Positions 36,190 through 46,593 of a stretch of DNA of 64,000 nucleotides are shown in pieces (the stretch's first letter is position 1; the number at the start of each line of letters is the position of its first letter). This stretch comes from Candidatus Tabaqchalia intestinavium (lineage in GTDB: Bacteria > Bacillota > Clostridia > Oscillospirales > CAJFTT01), in the NCBI GenBank assembly GCA_904420005.1, contig CAJFTT010000042.1, forward strand, positions 104,463 to 168,462, in the 5' to 3' direction. The notes beneath the pieces were generated by a model. That model was given only the letters and a program-made list of their open reading frames with translations. It was not told the origin of the DNA and ran no database searches. The position numbers and the translations under genes were made by a program.

Positions 36190-36930
36190 TTACGTTCTCC
36201 TTTTTTGCGCCACATAATGAATCCGCTGCGTTGTTTTCCCCACCGGCTCCAAAGCGTAATCGGCAAAACGCCCAAGAAGCTCCAGACCGCTGGCAGAAAG
36301 CTGCCTGCAAAGGAAATCATCGCTGTGATAATATTCACAGAAATCTTCGGTTTCCCTTCGGTATTTTCCCCCGACCGGGCTGAACAAATCCAGGTGAATT
36401 TGCAGCCGCCCGGCCCGGTAAGCATTCTGCCAGACGCAGTATACCGCCGGCAAGTCATATACAAACGTTTCATTGCCCAAAATGCGGGAAAACTTATATT
36501 CGCTGTCCACGTCAAATACAAACAGTCCACCCGGCGCGAGAAACAGCGAAACCCGGTCGAACACCGCCGGCAATGTCTCCGGCGGAATATGATTGACCGC
36601 GTCAAGGTTACACACTACCGCATCGACCGTACCGTACAGATCCAATTCCTGCATCGACTGATGCAAAAACAGAATATCCAGTCCAAGGCGCTGCTTCTTT
36701 TCCGCGGCGGCCGCCAGCATGCTCTCCGAAGCATCGCAGCCGATTACCTCATAACCGCAGCGCGCCAGCTCGACGGAGAGCGCCCCTGTCCCGCACGCCA
36801 GATCCAGCACAATCTGCGGCGCACAGCCGAACCGGTCGAACACCGCCTGATAAAATTGCGCGGTCTGCGCATAATCCACATCCGGCATGAGCGCGTCATA
36901 AAAACGCGCCAGCACATCATAGGCAGCCAT
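36190..36930 (-). CDS. class I SAM-dependent methyltransferase
   Basis: 246 residues. Motif I VLDLACGTGALSVELARCG, acidic loop GCDASESML, motif II VDAVVCNLDAVNH. ATG 36930 overlaps the stop of the YerC-like gene by one base (TGATG), so they are coupled. The substrate is unknown; small-molecule or cofactor methyltransferases of this type are common beside YerC. Confidence 0.9.
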   Translation of the reverse strand: MAAYDVLARFYDALMPDVDYAQTAQFYQAVFDRFGCAPQIVLDLACGTGALSVELARCGYEVIGCDASESMLAAAAEKKQRLGLDILFLHQSMQELDLYGTVDAVVCNLDAVNHIPPETLPAVFDRVSLFLAPGGLFVFDVDSEYKFSRILGNETFVYDLPAVYCVWQNAYRAGRLQIHLDLFSPVGGKYRRETEDFCEYYHSDDFLCRQLSASGLELLGRFADYALEPVGKTTQRIHYVAQKRRT

Positions 36931-37217
36931 CAATCCTTGATCCTTTCCATCACCATACGGTATCCGTCGCTGCCATAGTGCAGGCAGCGGTTGACGCGAC
37001 TGATCGTTGCGGTGCTGGCGCCGGTTTTCTGCACAATCTCGCTGTAGTGCGTGTCGCTTTCCAGAAGCCGCGCCACGCTCAATCGCTGCGACATGGATTT
37101 GATCTCCGCGATGGTGCAAAGATCATCAAAAAAAGCATAGCATTCATCCAACGTTTGCAGGGACAAAATGGCACGAAACAGATAATCCATGTTTTCGTCC
37201 CGAATCTTTTCCAGCAT
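36930..37217 (-). CDS. YerC/YecD-type TrpR-related regulator
   Basis: 95 residues. Helix-turn-helix of the Trp-repressor superfamily (AEIKSMSQRLSVARLLESDT, then YSEIVQKTGASTATISRVNR). YerC proteins are small helical regulators of unknown ligand. Start ATG 37217 with GGGAG close by. Coupled to the methyltransferase. The 155 bases to lysA are AT-rich and hold no clear hairpin. Confidence 0.9.
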   Translation of the reverse strand: MLEKIRDENMDYLFRAILSLQTLDECYAFFDDLCTIAEIKSMSQRLSVARLLESDTHYSEIVQKTGASTATISRVNRCLHYGSDGYRMVMERIKD

Positions 37218-37372
37218 CGCGCTCCCGGCCTTTCCATTCCGTATTGTGTCTCGACGGGGCAAAAGAAATAAGAAGCTCCTACTTTTCCCCCGGGCACTAT
37301 TCCATTTGCTTCATTTGCGTGCTTTATAAGTTTAACACAATAAAATGAAAAAGTAAATGCCTCATCGCTTGC

Positions 37373-38674
37373 TTATTCACAGTCGTTGCGAAGAAGATCT
37401 TCGTAAGTCTCCCGCCGCACAGCAACACGCGCGCGGCCCTGAGAGACCAACACCATCGCCGGACGGGGAATACGATTATAATTGGAGGACATGGAGTAAT
37501 TATACGCACCGGTAGCCAACACCGCCAGCACATCGCCCGGCCGCGGTGCCTGGATCATGGTATGCTCCTGCAAAATGTCGCCGCTTTCACAGCAGCGGCC
37601 CACCACCGTCGCTTTGAAGTCCCGCGGGTCACCCGCCCGGTCGGCGATCGCCAGCGTATAGGGAGACTGATAAAGCGCATAGCGAGGATTATCTGCCATG
37701 CCGCCGTCAACAGCGACATAGGTGCGGATTCCCTTGATCTCCTTGATCGCGCCGACTGTGTACAGCGTAATCCCCGCCGGACCGACAATCGACCGGCCCG
37801 GCTCGATCCCGAGACGCGGCAGCGGAAAGCCTTCCGCGTCGCAGGCAGCCTTGACAGCCTGCGTCAGCAAGCGAATGCATTCATCCAACTCCACCGGGTC
37901 ATCTTCCGGCAGATAGCGAATCCCGAACCCGCCGCCCAGATTCAGTTCCCCCAATGTGACGCCATGCTGCCGCCGGATCTGTGCGAGAAACGCGATCATG
38001 ATCTGCGCCGCATGGGCAAACGGCTCCATATCGAAAATCTGCGAACCAATATGGCAATGCAGTCCTGCAAGCGTCAGATGCCGGCACTGCAGCGCGCGGG
38101 CCACAGCTTCCTCGGCTTCCCCATTCTCCAGCGCCAGGCCGAATTTGGAATCGATCTGCCCGGTGCGGATGAAGCTATGCGTATGTGCATCCACGCCCGG
38201 CTTGATGCGGAAATAAATCCGCACTTGCTGGTCCTGCTCAGCCGCAATGGCTTCCAGGCGCTCCAGCTCATAGAGGTTATCCACTACAAAACAGTCGATC
38301 TTCGAATCCAGGCCAAACCGCAGCTCTTCCTCCGTTTTGTTATTCCCATGGAAATGAATCCGCTCAGCCGGGAAACCGGCGCGCAGCGCCGTGAACAGCT
38401 CTCCGCCGGATACCACGTCCAGGTGCATACCTTCTTCGGCCATAATTTTACATATGGCGACACAGGATAAGGCTTTCGAAGCATAGCTGACGTTCGCATT
38501 GCCGTCATAATACTTGCCGAACGCGTCCAGCAACGCGCGGCAATTTTTCCGGATCAGATCCTCGTCCATGAGATAAAGCGGCGTCCCGTATTCTTTGGCC
38601 AGCGCGAGCGTGTCCAACCCGCCGAACGTCAGATGCCCGCGTTCATTGACCCCGAGATTCTCCGAAACATACAT
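37373..38674 (-). CDS. lysA: diaminopimelate decarboxylase
   Basis: 433 residues, fold III PLP enzyme; last step of lysine synthesis. PLP-Lys in VSYASKALS, HCHIGSQIFD, the glycine loop LGGGFGIRY and the catalytic Cys in GRCCESGDIL are visible. It lies 4 bases downstream of engB, so it is in the protein-quality/engB transcript. Confidence 0.96.
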   Translation of the reverse strand: MYVSENLGVNERGHLTFGGLDTLALAKEYGTPLYLMDEDLIRKNCRALLDAFGKYYDGNANVSYASKALSCVAICKIMAEEGMHLDVVSGGELFTALRAGFPAERIHFHGNNKTEEELRFGLDSKIDCFVVDNLYELERLEAIAAEQDQQVRIYFRIKPGVDAHTHSFIRTGQIDSKFGLALENGEAEEAVARALQCRHLTLAGLHCHIGSQIFDMEPFAHAAQIMIAFLAQIRRQHGVTLGELNLGGGFGIRYLPEDDPVELDECIRLLTQAVKAACDAEGFPLPRLGIEPGRSIVGPAGITLYTVGAIKEIKGIRTYVAVDGGMADNPRYALYQSPYTLAIADRAGDPRDFKATVVGRCCESGDILQEHTMIQAPRPGDVLAVLATGAYNYSMSSNYNRIPRPAMVLVSQGRARVAVRRETYEDLLRNDCE

Positions 38675-38678
38675 AGGC

Positions 38679-39266
38679 TCATTCCTCCATCGCTCGGTAA
38701 ATTTCCCTGAGGATTTCCGGCGCGCCGAGCCGCGATTTTGCCGAAAAGGGAATGATCGCGCGCGTCAATGGCGACGACCAGTTTGTCTGGAAGTATTCCA
38801 GCATCGTGCTGCTTTCCGTTTTGTTGAGCTTGTCCTGTTTGGTCAACACCAGGATATGCGGCAGCTGCATTTCCCGGATAAATGCCAGCATATCCCGATC
38901 GTTTTGCGTCACTTCATGCCGCATATCCAGCAGCTGCACCAGCAGGGATATCGTTCTTCCACTGGTGAAATACCGATCCACCACCGGAGACCAAGCGTGC
39001 AGCTCAGCTTTGGAGACCTTGGCATAGCCGTATCCCGGAAGATCGACAAACCGGCAAGTATTATCAATGTTATAAAAATTGATGGTAACCGTCTTTCCCG
39101 GCGTGGAACTGACACGCGCCAATGCCTTACGGCCGGTGAGAACGTTGATCATGGAGGATTTCCCCACATTGGATTTCCCGGCAAAAGCGATTTCCGGCAG
39201 GGTCTGCGGCAATAGCTGATCCGCCCGACCAGCGGAGATTTCCAGCGTGATCCGATTGAAATTCAC
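38679..39266 (-). CDS. engB: ribosome-biogenesis GTPase YsxC/EngB
   Basis: 195 residues. GTG start at 39266 with AGGAGGAAAGACG directly ahead, which decides the start over upstream ATG codons. G1 AGKSNVGKSS, G3 DLPGYG, G4 TKQDKL, G5 SAKS. Acts in 50S assembly. It closes the conserved clpX-lon-engB order. Confidence 0.95.
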   Translation of the reverse strand: MNFNRITLEISAGRADQLLPQTLPEIAFAGKSNVGKSSMINVLTGRKALARVSSTPGKTVTINFYNIDNTCRFVDLPGYGYAKVSKAELHAWSPVVDRYFTSGRTISLLVQLLDMRHEVTQNDRDMLAFIREMQLPHILVLTKQDKLNKTESSTMLEYFQTNWSSPLTRAIIPFSAKSRLGAPEILREIYRAMEE

Positions 39267-39282
39267 CGTCTTTCCTCCTGTC

Positions 39283-41715
39283 TCAGGCATCCCGTTCTGC
39301 CGCGGGATGAGGCTGCTGCGGTGCGCGGGAACGGCGGGCCGTTTGCGCGGCAGCTGTCTTTTTTCCCTTTGCGATCTCTGTCGAACGTGTGGGTTCCTCC
39401 CGCACCAGCGCGACAGAAAGCACCTGATCAAATTCCGATGCTGGCACGAACTGCAGCTTCTCCCGGACAGCGCGGTCCACTTCCGCCAGAGAAGAAAGGT
39501 TCTCCTGCGGGATCACCACCGTGCGCATGCCGGATTTGAGCGCCGCCATGGTTTTTTCCTTCAGGCCGCCGATCGGCAGCACACGACCGCGAATAGTGAT
39601 CTCCCCGGTCATGGCGACTTCGTGCCGCACAGGACGGTTGGTGAGCGCAGACACGAGCGCCGTCGCGATCGTGATACCCGCTGATGGCCCGTCCTTCGGC
39701 GTCGCCCCGTCGGGCACATGGATATGAATATCTTTTGTTTTGTAAAACTGCGGATCGATTCCCAGCGCAGCACCGCGCGCGCGAAGATAACTGACGGCAG
39801 CCTTGGCCGATTCCTTCATCACGTCGCCCAACGAGCCTGTAAGCTCCAGCTTTCCGCTGCCTTCCATGACGTTGACCTCAATCTGCAGCATCTCCCCTCC
39901 GACAGATGTCCAAGCGAGGCCGTTCACCACACCGATCTCGTCTTTCTTCGCAAGCGGATCTTTGCTGAATTTCGCAGGGCCAAGCAATTCTTCGAGGGAT
40001 TTTTCTGTAAAGCGAATGGACTTTTCACCCGTTGATACGAGTTGTTTCGCGGCCTTTCTGCACAACGCAGCGATCTCTCGTTCCAGCTGCCGCACGCCTG
40101 CCTCCCGTGTATATTCCGCAATCAACCGATGCAGCAGACCGTCGCTCAGATGCAGCATCTTGCTGTTGAGGCCGTGCTTTTTCATCTGCTTTTTCACCAA
40201 ATGCTCTTTTGCGATATGGAATTTCTCTTCCGCCGTATAAGAAGTCAATTCGATCACTTCCATCCGGTCGAGCAGCGGACGCGGAATGGTATCCAGCGTA
40301 TTGGCCGTCGTGATAAACAGCACGTCGCTCAGATCGAAAGGCAGCTCAATGTAGTGATCACGAAATTCCACATTTTGCTCCGCGTCCAGCACTTCCAGCA
40401 GCGCAGAGGCGGGATCACCGCGATAGTCGTTGCCGAGCTTATCGATCTCATCGAGCAAAATTACGGGATTGCGGCTTTTGGCCGTTGCAACAGCGTTGAT
40501 AATCCTGCCGGGCATGGCGGCGATATAGGTTTTGCGATGCCCTCGAATCTCCGCCTCATCCCGGATACCGCCCAGCGACAGACGCGCAAAGTTTCTATGA
40601 ATCGCTTTGGCAATGGAGCGGGCAATGGATGTTTTCCCCACGCCCGGCGGTCCGACCAGGCAAAGAATCTGCCCTTTCAGTTCCGGCGCCAGTTTCTTGA
40701 CGGAAATGAATTCCAAAATGCGCTCCTTGACCTTCTCCAGGCCGTAATGATCGCGTTCAAGCACTTTGGCAGCCTTCGCGACATCGTATGTATCCTTGGT
40801 GAAGGTATTCCACGGCAGGCCGATCACGGTGTCAAGATAGTTCTTGAGCACAGCGGCATCATGCGAACCCGCCGGCATTTTGAGCAGCTTATCAATTTCT
40901 TTATGCAGTTTTTCCGCGGATTCCTCCGGCAGATGCAGCTTGTCCGCTTCCTCGTGGTAGCGCGCAGCTTCTTCCTGGGGATTGTCTCCTTCTCCCAGCC
41001 GGGCAGAAAGCTGCCGGATCTGCTCGCGAATATAAAACTCTTTCTGGTTCTGATCAATTGCATCGCGAACCTGCTCATGGATCTCATTCTCCATGGCGAG
41101 AATTTCGTTCTCCTGCTCCAGAATGCTGGATACAAGTTCCAGCCGGCGCAGTACGTGACGCTCCTCCAGCACGCGCTGTTTTTGTTCCGGCGGGAATGGC
41201 GCATGATTCGCGATATAATCCGCCAGATAACCGGCATCCTGAGCCGCCATGATATTCATCATGATTTCCGACGGCACATGCTGTACAAGCTCTGAATATT
41301 CCTCGAACAAGCCTTGCGTCACACGGATAGCGGCCTGCACGCGCACCGCATCCTGATCGTCGTGCAGATCCGGCAGTTCCCGCGGCACAGCAGACCAATA
41401 TTTCCGACCGTGCAGCGTTTCTGTCCTGCGGGCACGGCAAATGCCCTCCACTGTGATGCGAACATCCTCGCCCGGTACTTTGACGACTTGTCGAATCTTC
41501 GCGATTGCGCCGATTTCATGCAGCTGCTCAGGTGACGGATCCTCTTCGCGCGGATCCTTCTGCATGCAGAGGAAAAGCGTTTGATCCCCTTCAACGGCCG
41601 CTTCCACCGCGGCAATAGAATATTCCCTTCCGGCCTCAAAGCTGAGCACCATATTGGGAAACACGGTCAGTCCTCGCAGCGCCAAAAGCGGCAATGCGTT
41701 ATGTTGTTCATTCAT
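39283..41715 (-). CDS. lon: ATP-dependent protease Lon
   Basis: 810 residues from ATG 41715 (GGGGAG). N-terminal LON domain ([17 protein letters not shown]), AAA+ module with [15 protein letters not shown] and [10 protein letters not shown], and the C-terminal Ser-Lys peptidase domain (catalytic Ser in [14 protein letters not shown], Lys in [15 protein letters not shown]). The tail is Ala/Arg-rich and longer than usual. The gene is separated from clpX by a terminator. Confidence 0.97.
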   Translation of the reverse strand: MNEQHNALPLLALRGLTVFPNMVLSFEAGREYSIAAVEAAVEGDQTLFLCMQKDPREEDPSPEQLHEIGAIAKIRQVVKVPGEDVRITVEGICRARRTETLHGRKYWSAVPRELPDLHDDQDAVRVQAAIRVTQGLFEEYSELVQHVPSEIMMNIMAAQDAGYLADYIANHAPFPPEQKQRVLEERHVLRRLELVSSILEQENEILAMENEIHEQVRDAIDQNQKEFYIREQIRQLSARLGEGDNPQEEAARYHEEADKLHLPEESAEKLHKEIDKLLKMPAGSHDAAVLKNYLDTVIGLPWNTFTKDTYDVAKAAKVLERDHYGLEKVKERILEFISVKKLAPELKGQILCLVGPPGVGKTSIARSIAKAIHRNFARLSLGGIRDEAEIRGHRKTYIAAMPGRIINAVATAKSRNPVILLDEIDKLGNDYRGDPASALLEVLDAEQNVEFRDHYIELPFDLSDVLFITTANTLDTIPRPLLDRMEVIELTSYTAEEKFHIAKEHLVKKQMKKHGLNSKMLHLSDGLLHRLIAEYTREAGVRQLEREIAALCRKAAKQLVSTGEKSIRFTEKSLEELLGPAKFSKDPLAKKDEIGVVNGLAWTSVGGEMLQIEVNVMEGSGKLELTGSLGDVMKESAKAAVSYLRARGAALGIDPQFYKTKDIHIHVPDGATPKDGPSAGITIATALVSALTNRPVRHEVAMTGEITIRGRVLPIGGLKEKTMAALKSGMRTVVIPQENLSSLAEVDRAVREKLQFVPASEFDQVLSVALVREEPTRSTEIAKGKKTAAAQTARRSRAPQQPHPAAERDA

Positions 41716-41830
41716 GCTGTTTCTCCCCGTCCTCGGCGGTGCATTCCAGTTTCTTCCTCCCCGCCGCAAGAGAAAGAACTTCCTACGCCCGGCCGCCAGC
41801 CAAACTGGCAGCAAATACATCGATGAAAAC

Positions 41831-41863
41831 GGAATAAGGCAACCGCACAGGTTGCCTTATTCC
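41831..41863 (-). terminator. terminator between clpX and lon
   Basis: Perfect 14-bp stem, GGAATAAGGCAACC (41831-41844) and GGTTGCCTTATTCC (41850-41863), 5-base loop, then GTTTTC on the minus strand. lon may therefore have its own promoter in 41716-41830, which I could not identify. Confidence 0.75.
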
Positions 41864-41864
41864 T

Positions 41865-43181
41865 TCAAGACGCTGATTTATTTTTCGGACCGGTGCGCAT
41901 CGGTATATTTAATTGGCGCGGTTTTTTCTCCGGATTCCGGAGAACCTCCACCGGCGCGTCGCCAGTGATGCAGGCTTCTGTGACCACCACTTTGTCGATC
42001 GTATAATCCGACGGCGCGTGGAACATCACGTCCTGCAAAGTATTTTCCAGTATAGCGCGCAGTCCGCGCGCCCCGGTTCCGAGCTCGATCGCCTTGTCCG
42101 CGATGGCGCGCAGCGCCTCCGGTGTGAAGGCAAGCTCGATCCCATCCAGTTTGAAAAGTTTCTGATACTGCTTGACGAGAGAGTTTTTCGGCTCGGAGAG
42201 AATACGAACCAGCGCGTCGCGGTCCAAGCTCTCCAGCGTATTGATGGACGGAATCCGTCCCACCAGCTCCGGAATCAAGCCAAATTTCACCAGATCCTGC
42301 GGGATCACCTTGGCCAAAATCTGATCGTGCTCCTCCTTGGACTCCTTTTCATTGGAGGCGGCGAAACCGATAACCGATTTCCCAAGGCGATTGCGGATGA
42401 TCGTTTCAAGCCCATCAAACGCGCCGCCCAGAATAAAGAGAATGTTCTTTGTGTTGATCGGGATGGTCTGCATTTGCGGATGCTTGCGTCCGCCCTGGGG
42501 CGCGACCGTCGCGACAGTTCCCTCCAGGATCTTCAGAAGCGCTTGCTGCACGCCTTCACCGCTGACGTCCCTTGTGATGGAAACATTCTCCGATTTCCTG
42601 GAGATTTTGTCCACCTCATCAAGGTAAATGATGCCGATTTCCGCGAGCGAGACATCATAATCCGCCGCCTGGATCAGGCGCAGGAGAATATTTTCCACAT
42701 CGTCGCCCACATAACCGGCCTCGGTCAACGTCGTGGCGTCTGCGATAGCAAACGGCACATGCAGCATCTTGGCCAATGTCTGCGCCAGATAGGTCTTGCC
42801 CACGCCCGTCGGACCGAGCAGCAGGACATTACTTTTTTGCAGCTCAACGTCGTCGTCCGAATCATTGGAATAAATCCGCTTGTAATGATTATATACCGCA
42901 ACAGACAGCGCAATCTTCGCGCGATCCTGTCCGATTACATACTCATCCAGCGTCTTTTTCATCTCCGCCGGATTCGGAAGTCGGGGCGTTTCCTTCTTTG
43001 CCGGCGTCTGCGCAGACGGCCGCGGGAACTTCAGGCCGTCGTTGCGCATGATGTCCATGCAAATCTGCACGCAGCTGTCACAGATATAAACCCCATTATT
43101 GGCGATCATATGCTCCACTTCCGCCTGGCTTCTCCCGCAGAAAGAGCAGCAAATCGGCTGCTTGGAATCATTTTTCGGCAT
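41865..43181 (-). CDS. clpX: ATP-dependent Clp protease ATPase subunit ClpX
   Basis: 438 residues. N-terminal zinc-binding domain ([15 protein letters not shown], then CDSCVQIC), Walker [15 protein letters not shown], Walker [11 protein letters not shown], the IGF-type loop for ClpP docking (VIGFAASNE) and sensor 2 [10 protein letters not shown]. Unfolds substrates for ClpP, encoded 25 bases upstream. Confidence 0.97.
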   Translation of the reverse strand: MPKNDSKQPICCSFCGRSQAEVEHMIANNGVYICDSCVQICMDIMRNDGLKFPRPSAQTPAKKETPRLPNPAEMKKTLDEYVIGQDRAKIALSVAVYNHYKRIYSNDSDDDVELQKSNVLLLGPTGVGKTYLAQTLAKMLHVPFAIADATTLTEAGYVGDDVENILLRLIQAADYDVSLAEIGIIYLDEVDKISRKSENVSITRDVSGEGVQQALLKILEGTVATVAPQGGRKHPQMQTIPINTKNILFILGGAFDGLETIIRNRLGKSVIGFAASNEKESKEEHDQILAKVIPQDLVKFGLIPELVGRIPSINTLESLDRDALVRILSEPKNSLVKQYQKLFKLDGIELAFTPEALRAIADKAIELGTGARGLRAILENTLQDVMFHAPSDYTIDKVVVTEACITGDAPVEVLRNPEKKPRQLNIPMRTGPKNKSAS

Positions 43182-43206
43182 AACTACACCTGTACAATCC
43201 TTACAT

Positions 43207-43788
43207 TTAGTGTTTCACAATAATTTTGTCAATCAGGCCATACTTCACGGCATCTTCCGCGCTCATGAAATTGTCGCGTTCCGTGTCGCGCTCAATGGTT
43301 TCCAGCGGCTGGCCCGTGTTCGCGCTGAGGATGATGTTCAGCTTTTCCCGCGTACGCAGAATATGATCGGCGTGAATCTTGATGTCCGACGCCTGTCCCT
43401 GCGCGCCGCCGAGCGGCTGATGGATCATGATCTCGCTGTTGGGCAGGGCAAAGCGCTTGCCACGCGCGCCCGAGGAAAGCAGGAACGCGCCCATACTCGC
43501 CGCCATGCCGATGCAGATGGTGGAAACATCCGGCTTGACATACTGCATGGTGTCGTAAATCGCCATGCCCGCCGTAACAGAACCGCCGGGACTATTAATA
43601 TAAAGATGAATATCCTTTTCGCTGTCCTGGCTTTCCAGATACAGAAGCTGCGCGACCACCAGGCTCGCAGACGTGTCGTTGACTTCTTCCGAAAGCATAA
43701 TGACGCGGTCATTCAGCAGTCGGGAAAAAATGTCATACGAACGTTCACCGCGGTTTGTCTGTTCAATTACCATCGGGACCAAACTCAT
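43207..43788 (-). CDS. clpP: ATP-dependent Clp protease proteolytic subunit
   Basis: 193 residues from ATG 43788 with GGAG upstream. Catalytic Ser98 ([10 protein letters not shown]), His123 (MIHQPLGG) and Asp172. No CtsR-type repeats are visible; a GGCAAATTTTGCC palindrome (43823-43835) lies 35 bases upstream and could be a regulatory site. Confidence 0.97.
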   Translation of the reverse strand: MSLVPMVIEQTNRGERSYDIFSRLLNDRVIMLSEEVNDTSASLVVAQLLYLESQDSEKDIHLYINSPGGSVTAGMAIYDTMQYVKPDVSTICIGMAASMGAFLLSSGARGKRFALPNSEIMIHQPLGGAQGQASDIKIHADHILRTREKLNIILSANTGQPLETIERDTERDNFMSAEDAVKYGLIDKIIVKH

Positions 43789-43893
43789 GACGATCACTCC
43801 TTCTTCAAACGAATATAGTGTGGGCAAATTTTGCCACCTTCATGCAAGAGAGTTTCCGATGCAAATAAATTTTTCACACCAAAAGTGCTGAGA

Positions 43894-45267
43894 TTATTCT
43901 TGGGGTTCTTCCTCTTTCTTCTCTTCCTCCGCTTTCTTGGTGCGCTTGGCAGCAGGCTTCTTGGCCGGCGCCTTCTTCTCCGCCGCTTCACCGATCACTG
44001 CGGTATCCTTGACAAGATCGATGGCGAGATTGATGGCAAGATCCTTGGCAACGTCTTCCGCCGGGATGTGCTTCTTGATCTCCTCGACCGTCATCTTGTA
44101 ATTCTCCGCCAGCTTTTCAAATTCCTTCTCGATCGCTTCTTCTGTCGGCTTAAGTTCCTCTACCTCCACGATCTTCTCCAGCGCCAGACGAATCTTGACC
44201 TGCTTCTCCGCCTGCTCGCGGAAGGTCTTGCGGAATTCCTCCATCTGCATGCCGGTGTAGTTCATGTACATTTCCAGATTCATGCCCTGCATCTGCAGCC
44301 GATAGTCAAAATCCTGCACCATTCTGTCAATGGCGCTTTCAAACATGACCTCCGGGATCTCCGCCTGCATGCCGGCAATGATCTGATCGATCAGCTGATT
44401 TTCCACTTCCTGCTGCGCGGCCTTCTCCTTGCTCTCGGTCATCTTCGTGCGGATATCTTTCTTCAGATCCTCCAGCGTATCGAACTCACTGACGTCCTTG
44501 GCAAATTCATCGTCCAGCGCCGGCAGCTCTTTGATTTTCAGCTCATGCAGCTTGATCGCGAAAACTGCATCCTTGCCCGCAAGCTCTTTGGCGTGATACT
44601 CCTCCGGGAACGTCACCTTCACATCAAAGGCATCGCCCGCTTTGTGGCCGAGCATCTGATCCTCAAAGCCCGGGATAAACTGCCCGGAACCCAGCTCCAG
44701 GCTGAAATTCTCCGACTTGCCGCCGTCAAACGGCACGCCGTCGATCGTACCCTCAAAATCAAACACCGCCGTGTCGCCGTTCTGCGCTTCCCGATCTTCC
44801 GCCGTGATGATGCGCGCATTGCGCTCCCGCATACGGTTGATCTCCGCATCGACTTCTTCGTCGGTTACCTGCACCGCTTCTTTGGTCGCGGAGAGGTTCT
44901 TATATTCGCCCAGCGTCACCTCCGGCTTCGTGATGACTACAGCCTTGAATGTAAAGCCCTTATCCTTGCCAATTTCCGTGATCTCCATATCCTCACGGCC
45001 GACGACATCCAGTCCCGCTTCCTTCACTGCAGCCTCATAAGCGTCGCCATACAGCGCGGACACTGCATCGTCAAAAAACACACCCTCGCCGAAAAGACGC
45101 TCCACAATGGCCTGCGGCGCTTTTCCCTTGCGGAAGCCCGGCACATTCATCTTACGGATATTCTTGCGGTATGCCGCCGTCACCGCATCGCGGAAGCTCT
45201 GCGCGTCCACGGAAATCTCAAGCTCATATTTGTTGGTTGCAACGTTGGTTGAACTTTTCAGACTCAT
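43894..45267 (-). CDS. tig: trigger factor
   Basis: 457 residues. Ribosome-bound chaperone with an N-terminal ribosome-binding domain (VPGFRKGKAPQAIVERLFG), FKBP-type peptidyl-prolyl isomerase domain (NGDTAVFDFEGTIDGVPFDG) and a C-terminal helical substrate domain, then an unusual Lys/Ala/Glu-rich tail of about 35 residues. ATG 45267 has GGAGG eight bases away, better than the ATG at 45273. Confidence 0.97.
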   Translation of the reverse strand: MSLKSSTNVATNKYELEISVDAQSFRDAVTAAYRKNIRKMNVPGFRKGKAPQAIVERLFGEGVFFDDAVSALYGDAYEAAVKEAGLDVVGREDMEITEIGKDKGFTFKAVVITKPEVTLGEYKNLSATKEAVQVTDEEVDAEINRMRERNARIITAEDREAQNGDTAVFDFEGTIDGVPFDGGKSENFSLELGSGQFIPGFEDQMLGHKAGDAFDVKVTFPEEYHAKELAGKDAVFAIKLHELKIKELPALDDEFAKDVSEFDTLEDLKKDIRTKMTESKEKAAQQEVENQLIDQIIAGMQAEIPEVMFESAIDRMVQDFDYRLQMQGMNLEMYMNYTGMQMEEFRKTFREQAEKQVKIRLALEKIVEVEELKPTEEAIEKEFEKLAENYKMTVEEIKKHIPAEDVAKDLAINLAIDLVKDTAVIGEAAEKKAPAKKPAAKRTKKAEEEKKEEEPQE

Positions 45268-45298
45268 TTTCATATCCTCCCAATTTTTCGATCAAATA

Positions 45299-45328
45299 AT
45301 TATAGCACACAAGATACACGTTTGCCAA
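45299..45328 (-). promoter_or_regulatory. sigma-A promoter of tig-clpP-clpX
   Basis: TTGGCA (45323-45328), 18 bases, TATAAT (45299-45304), minus strand, 31 bases ahead of the tig start. Confidence 0.75.
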
Positions 45329-45348
45329 TATTTTTTATGAGAAAACTG

Positions 45349-46038
45349 TTAAATCTCGATTTTCACAGGGGTAAAATGCAGATAATCCGCCGATACAGGC
45401 GTAAACGCGATGCCGCGGCACGTGCCGCGAAACGCCGTAACCGCCGCATACCCATGCAAATGCCCATAAAAGCAGCGCCGCACATCAAAACGCTCCATAA
45501 GCTCCACGAGCGGCTCACAAACTTTGTCCCCCAGCACCGGCGGAAAATGCAGGAACACAATGCGCTCTCCTGTTTTTTCCGCGGCCGCCTGCAGCGAGAG
45601 CTCCAGCCGAAGCACTTCCCGTTTGGCGATTTTTTCCGAATATTGCTGGGCGTCAGAGAAAAACCAGCCGCGCGCACCGCAGATCACAGCGCCATCCACC
45701 TCGGCACAGTCGTTTTGCAGCAGAGATAAGGTATGAATGTCGTTCTCTTGCCAAAACTCCGCAGTTTTTTTGAGACTGTTCCACCAGAAATCGTGGTTGC
45801 CTTTGAGCAGAATTTTCCGGCCCGGCAGACGATCGACAAACCGAAAATCCGGCAAAGATTCCTCTAACGTCATGCCCCAGGAAAAATCGCCCGGCATCAC
45901 CACTGTATCCTGCGGCGAGACACAGGCGCTCCAATTCTCTTCGATGCGCCTTACATAGTCCCGCCAGCCTGGGAACGCGTCCATGCTTTTGTTGGTACCC
46001 AGCGATAAATGCAGGTCGCTGATGGTGAATAACGCCAT
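45349..46038 (-). CDS. metallophosphoesterase
   Basis: 229 residues, calcineurin-like fold. Metal-ligand motifs in order: SDLHLS, MPGDFSWG, LKGNHDFWW, FLHFPP and YGHLHG. Probably a cytosolic phosphodiesterase or phosphatase; substrate unknown. A similar protein group is found across Firmicutes (YpbG-like). AAGGAG precedes ATG 46038. Confidence 0.88.
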   Translation of the reverse strand: MALFTISDLHLSLGTNKSMDAFPGWRDYVRRIEENWSACVSPQDTVVMPGDFSWGMTLEESLPDFRFVDRLPGRKILLKGNHDFWWNSLKKTAEFWQENDIHTLSLLQNDCAEVDGAVICGARGWFFSDAQQYSEKIAKREVLRLELSLQAAAEKTGERIVFLHFPPVLGDKVCEPLVELMERFDVRRCFYGHLHGYAAVTAFRGTCRGIAFTPVSADYLHFTPVKIEI

Positions 46039-46310
46039 GGCAACCTCCTTTCAAAATTAAAAGAAAAAAATACCGCGCATGCTTCTCGGTCTACGGCAGA
46101 TACTATAAAAGCACTCCAATTGAATTTCCTTTCAGACCAAAGTCCCGACGTTTTTCTGGTGAAAGCGAAAGGAAACCGTCTGACATTTTTGCCGGAATCC
46201 TCCGGCGATCGGTCGGGGTGCAAGAGTTTTTCCACTGTTTTTGAATTTTTGTGATTCCATGGCTGCGCCATTGCGGCGGGTCGAGTCTCACGGAAAGGAT
46301 GGTTGTGACA

Positions 46311-46499
46311 ATGGAAGACTATCGAAGCGAGAGCAAGCATAACAGCAAATGCCTCCAGGGAGTCTGCTGTGACGTTGTGAACTGCGAATATCACAACGAA
46401 AACCGCGAGTGTTGCGCGAAGCAAATCAAGGTCGGTCCCGGATACGCGACGAGCAGCACCGAAACCGTGTGCGACACCTTCAAGCCCAAGTCGCGCTAA
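46311..46499 (+). CDS. DUF1540 small cysteine-rich protein
   Basis: 62 residues. Begins MEDYRSESKHNSKCLQGVCC; the core CDVVNCEYHNENRECCAKQI with later CDTF gives the DUF1540 cysteine pattern, probably metal-binding. Some DUF1540 proteins are spore-associated. AAGGA lies 11 bases from this ATG; an earlier ATG at 46299 lacks room for a ribosome site. Bases 46039-46300 upstream hold nothing else I can support. Confidence 0.8.
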   Translation: MEDYRSESKHNSKCLQGVCCDVVNCEYHNENRECCAKQIKVGPGYATSSTETVCDTFKPKSR

Positions 46500-46516
46500 C
46501 CTTTAAGCAGGTTCCA

Positions 46517-46550
46517 AAGAACGCCCGCCTATCCGGTGGGCGTTCTTGTT
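46517..46550. terminator. bidirectional terminator between the DUF1540 gene and thrC
   Basis: AAGAACGCCC (46517-46526) and GGGCGTTCTT (46538-46547), then GTTTATT. It separates convergent genes. Confidence 0.8.
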
Positions 46551-46593
46551 TATTGCATAGTTTCTCCGGCACAGATTCCCCGCGCGCCGGCGA

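Noticed and set aside
43789..43893. CtsR or CIRCE control of clpP, tig or lon
   Set aside because: Neither the heptad repeats of CtsR nor the CIRCE inverted repeat is present near clpP, tig or lon; only a short GGCAAATTTTGCC palindrome is seen.
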